From Nocardioides sp. (lineage in GTDB: Bacteria > Actinomycetota > Actinomycetes > Propionibacteriales > Nocardioidaceae): a stretch of 7,160 nucleotides of DNA. A program made the position numbers and the translations under genes. Where the stretch lies: assembly GCA_021166815.1 (NCBI GenBank), contig JAJPEO010000281.1, positions 1-7,160 of the forward strand, read 5' to 3'. Numbering within the stretch: position 1 is the first letter of the stretch; the number at the start of each line of letters is the position of its first letter. Of this stretch, positions 5,576-7,160 are shown one piece after another. The notes under the pieces were generated by a model. It saw nothing but the letters and a program-made list of their open reading frames with translations, did not search any database and was not told the DNA's origin.

Positions 5576-6954
5576 CCCGGGTGCTGGTCGTCGGCGCCGA
5601 CGCGGCGGGCATGTCCGCCGCCCACCAGGCGCTGCGCGCCGCGGCCGAGGTCGGCCGCGAGCTCGAGGTGACGGTGCTCGACAAGGGGCACCACACGTCC
5701 TACAGCGCCTGCGGCATCCCCTACTGGATGGCCGGCGACGTCGACTCCGGTGACGACCTCGTCGCCCGCACCGCCGAGCAGCACCGCCGCGCCGGCATCG
5801 ACCTGCGGCTCGGGGTGGAGGTGGTCTCCAGCGACCTCGCGGCCCGCACGGTCACCACGCGCTCCGGCGAGGAGATCGGCTACGACGAGCTGGTCGTCGC
5901 CACCGGGGCGCCTGCGGTCCTGCCCGACTGGGCGAGGGGTCCCGACGGAACGCCGTACGCCGGTGTGGGCGCGGTCAAGACGCTCGACGACGGGGCGATG
6001 TGGCGTGACCGCTTCGAGAGGGCCGCGCCGGGTGACCGCGTCGTGGTCGTCGGCGCTGGCTACGTCGGCATCGAGGTGGCCGAGGCGGCCCTGCGCCGCG
6101 GGCTCGACGTCACCGTGCTGACGAGGGGGCGCGGCCTCTCGCTCATCGAGGCGGACCTCTGCGGCCTCGTCACCGACGCCATGGGGCGCGCCGGCGCCAA
6201 GGTCCTGCTCGGCGTCGAGGTGAGTGGCCTCGACGTGGAGGACGGCCGGGTCACGGGCGTGCGCTGGGACGGTGGTCACGTGCCCGCCGACCACGTCGTC
6301 GTGGCGGTGGGGGTGCGCCCCGCGACGGACTTCCTCGCCGGCAACGGCCTGGACATGGCCCCCAACGGCGCCCTACGCCCGGACGGGCACGGACGCGTCG
6401 CCGACGGCGTCTGGGCGGCGGGCGACTGCTGCGAGGTGCGGCGGCGCATCGACGACGCGTGGGTCTTCCGACCGCTCGGCACCCACGCCAACAAGCATGG
6501 CCGGGCGCTGGGCGACAGCCTCGGCCGCGGCGGCCTCGGCCGTGGGGACGGCCTGGAGTTCCCCGGGGTCCTCGACACCTCGATCACCCGGTTCGTCGCC
6601 GGTGGGGAGCACGTCGAGATCGCCCGCACTGGCCTGTCCCACGAGGACGCGGTGGCCGGCGGGTTCGACCCGGTCGCGCTCGTCACCGAGGGGACCACCG
6701 CCAGCGGCTACATGCCCGAGGCGGCCCCCCTGACGCTGTGGGTCATGGCCGACCGCCCCACCCGCCGGCTGCTCGGCGTCCAGGTGGTCGGCGGCGAGGG
6801 CGCGGGCAAGCGCGTCGACACGGCAGCCGCCGTGCTGTGGGCTGGCGGGACCGTCGACGACCTGGCCTGGATGGACCTGGCGTACGCCCCGCCGTTCGCG
6901 ACCGCGTGGGAGGTGCTGCAGATCGCGGCCCGCCGGGTTGCCGAGCGACTGTGA
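5572..6954 (+). CDS. FAD-dependent CoA-disulfide reductase-like pyridine nucleotide oxidoreductase
   Basis: The 460-aa flavoprotein belongs to the single-cysteine disulfide reductase group (CoA-disulfide reductase, NADH oxidase/peroxidase). The FAD-binding loop is GADAAGMSAA at 8-17. The redox cysteine is C47 in SYSACGIPYW, matching the SxxxCGxPY active site. The nucleotide-binding loop is VVVVGAGYVGIEVAEA at 147-162, and the second FAD contact is WAAGDC at 291-296. The dimerisation domain follows and contains DLAYAPPF at 425-432, typical of CoA-disulfide reductases, which use the partner tyrosine. After the NAD(P) loop the strand ends in VTVLTRGRG instead of an acidic residue, hinting at NADPH. 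It would keep CoA or another small thiol reduced in the cytosol. The GTG start overlaps the methyltransferase TGA (GTGA), and the FAD motif begins only three residues later. Confidence 0.87.
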   Translation: MTRVLVVGADAAGMSAAHQALRAAAEVGRELEVTVLDKGHHTSYSACGIPYWMAGDVDSGDDLVARTAEQHRRAGIDLRLGVEVVSSDLAARTVTTRSGEEIGYDELVVATGAPAVLPDWARGPDGTPYAGVGAVKTLDDGAMWRDRFERAAPGDRVVVVGAGYVGIEVAEAALRRGLDVTVLTRGRGLSLIEADLCGLVTDAMGRAGAKVLLGVEVSGLDVEDGRVTGVRWDGGHVPADHVVVAVGVRPATDFLAGNGLDMAPNGALRPDGHGRVADGVWAAGDCCEVRRRIDDAWVFRPLGTHANKHGRALGDSLGRGGLGRGDGLEFPGVLDTSITRFVAGGEHVEIARTGLSHEDAVAGGFDPVALVTEGTTASGYMPEAAPLTLWVMADRPTRRLLGVQVVGGEGAGKRVDTAAAVLWAGGTVDDLAWMDLAYAPPFATAWEVLQIAARRVAERL

Positions 6955-7001
6955 CGATTCGTCGCAACACGTCGCCGCGTCCGCGCGTCTGTGGGGCATG
7001 G

Positions 7002-7160
7002 ATGGGACCGTGGCACGGACGTCGCAGGGAGACCCCCGTCGAGGAGGTGCGCGGCACCGCGGGGGCGGTGTCCGGCACGACCGTCGCTGACGACCGCGAC
7101 CGGCTGTGGCGTGCGTGCCTGGCCCTGCCGGCGGCCGAGCGCGTCGCGGTGGTGCTCCGG
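7002..7160 (+). CDS. Sigma-70 family (SigE/ECF-like) region 4 fragment, 3' partial, N-terminus apparently missing
   Basis: The frame with codons at 7002, 7005 and so on stays open to the window end and reads MGPWHGRRRRETPVEEVR at the start and later DDRDRLWRACLALPAAERVAVVLR. The latter matches the start of region 4 of actinobacterial SigE-type ECF sigma factors (LW-AL-ALP-xxR-xVVLR). The Arg-rich stretch and PVEEV resemble the linker after region 2. A normal member would have about 80-100 residues of region 2 before this, but that space is occupied by the upstream oxidoreductase. The same frame is open back into it without any recognisable region 2. The ATG at 7002 is one guess, with GGGG five bases upstream. 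It may be a region-4-only protein or a 5'-truncated pseudogene; the rest lies outside the window. Confidence 0.5.
   Translation, partial: MGPWHGRRRETPVEEVRGTAGAVSGTTVADDRDRLWRACLALPAAERVAVVLR

Noticed and set aside
5176..6294. Minus-strand open frame of about 372 codons opposite the methyltransferase and oxidoreductase
   Set aside because: Opposes two genes with complete motif sets and shows only shadow-type composition.
6998..7088. Short plus-strand frame starting with ATG at 6998
   Set aside because: It stops after 30 codons and has no recognisable features; the sigma region 4 signal is in a different frame.
1..7160. CRISPR array, insertion sequence, tRNA or rRNA
   Set aside because: I saw no spaced direct repeats, transposase motifs, terminal inverted repeats with target duplications, or tRNA cloverleaf signatures on either strand.

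Overview
The window is high-GC DNA (roughly 70% or more G+C by eye) with dense coding, GTG starts, short overlaps and leaderless-looking starts. This is typical of Actinobacteria. The rpoA-rplQ gene pair, the acidic tails on both of those proteins, a protein of the mycothiol-dependent maleylpyruvate isomerase fold and a SigE/ECF-like sigma fragment suggest a Nocardioidaceae-type organism. That placement is inference, since no database search was possible.

Layout. (1) 1-875, plus strand: the end of rpoA (RNA polymerase alpha, C-terminal domain) and complete rplQ (ribosomal protein L17), separated by a 109-bp spacer rich in inverted repeats. (2) 893-930: a strong hairpin between convergent rplQ and pssA. 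(3) 950-2514, minus strand: psd then pssA, overlapping by 10 bp. Together they make CDP-diacylglycerol-derived phosphatidylserine and decarboxylate it to phosphatidylethanolamine. (4) 2613-3533, plus: a PfkB-family sugar kinase with a leaderless-type promoter. (5) 3487-4077, minus: a TIGR03086-like metal-binding DinB/MDMPI-fold protein, overlapping the kinase tail to tail by 47 bp. (6) 4147-6954, plus: a tightly overlapped three-gene operon of truA (tRNA pseudouridine synthase), a small RsmC-like methyltransferase and a CoA-disulfide-reductase-like flavoprotein. (7) 7002-7160, plus: the beginning of a frame encoding sigma-70 region 4-like sequence, with no visible region 2 upstream and running off the window.

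Much of this is core housekeeping content: transcription and translation (rpoA, rplQ, truA, methyltransferase) interrupted by a phospholipid-synthesis and sugar-kinase block. I found no mobile element, CRISPR array, tRNA or rRNA, and nothing that convincingly amounts to a new biological system. The points most worth a second look are the pair of near-identical -10/leaderless start modules before the kinase and truA, the repeat-like rpoA-rplQ spacer, and the apparently headless sigma factor at the right edge.
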